Positions 5,363 to 5,384 of a DNA stretch of 5,384 bases are shown piece by piece. This stretch comes from an uncultured Actinomycetes bacterium (lineage in GTDB: Bacteria; Actinomycetota; Thermoleophilia; Gaiellales; F1-60-MAGs149), in contig CAIQOY010000336.1 in NCBI GenBank assembly GCA_903873565.1, forward strand, positions 1-5,384, given 5' to 3'. Every line of letters starts with the position of its first letter. Position 1 is the stretch's first letter. The notes beneath the pieces are model-generated. The model searched no databases, was not told the DNA's origin, and worked only from the letters and a program-made list of their open reading frames with translations. The translations under genes were made by a program, and so were the position numbers.

Positions 5363-5384
5363 GGCTGCCCGCGCGACGACCGGC

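Overview
The window is a very GC-rich stretch in which every supported gene lies on the minus strand. The strong C/G preference at third codon positions, GTG start codons on nearly every gene, and the style of the proteins suggest a high-GC actinomycete. The amino-acid-type binding protein, the GHVEWV-type PfkB kinase and the GH15 enzyme recall Thermoleophilia/Solirubrobacterales in particular. That placement is inference from recollection, not from a search.

In transcription order (right to left) the window holds: a CHAP-domain cysteine amidase/peptidase whose N-terminus may continue past the right edge (4859-5362); an exported branched-chain-amino-acid-type ABC substrate-binding protein with no transporter genes beside it (3654-4808); a canonical thioredoxin (3219-3551); a cytoplasmic GH15 glucoamylase/trehalase-type glycosidase (1379-3187); a small protein of unknown function (1006-1338); a short PfkB-family sugar/nucleoside kinase (176-997); and the first 25 codons of an exported protein running off the left edge (1-75). 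The last gene has its own promoter, which carries a palindromic operator candidate.

The gaps suggest transcription units. Thioredoxin, GH15, the small protein and the kinase are separated by 31, 40 and 8 nt and could share a transcript. The GH15 enzyme would release glucose in the cytoplasm and the kinase could act on a sugar, but this link is inferred only from proximity. The binding protein is set off by gaps of 50 nt upstream and 102 nt downstream, and both gaps contain inverted repeats.

No mobile element, CRISPR array, tRNA or rRNA is visible, and I see no clear new multi-gene system. The best non-coding signals are: (1) three alternating copies of one 7-mer between the CHAP and binding-protein genes, which can form two mutually exclusive hairpins, one of them covering the binding protein's Shine-Dalgarno; and (2) a perfect TGACTG-N2-CAGTCA palindrome over the -35 box of the leftmost gene.
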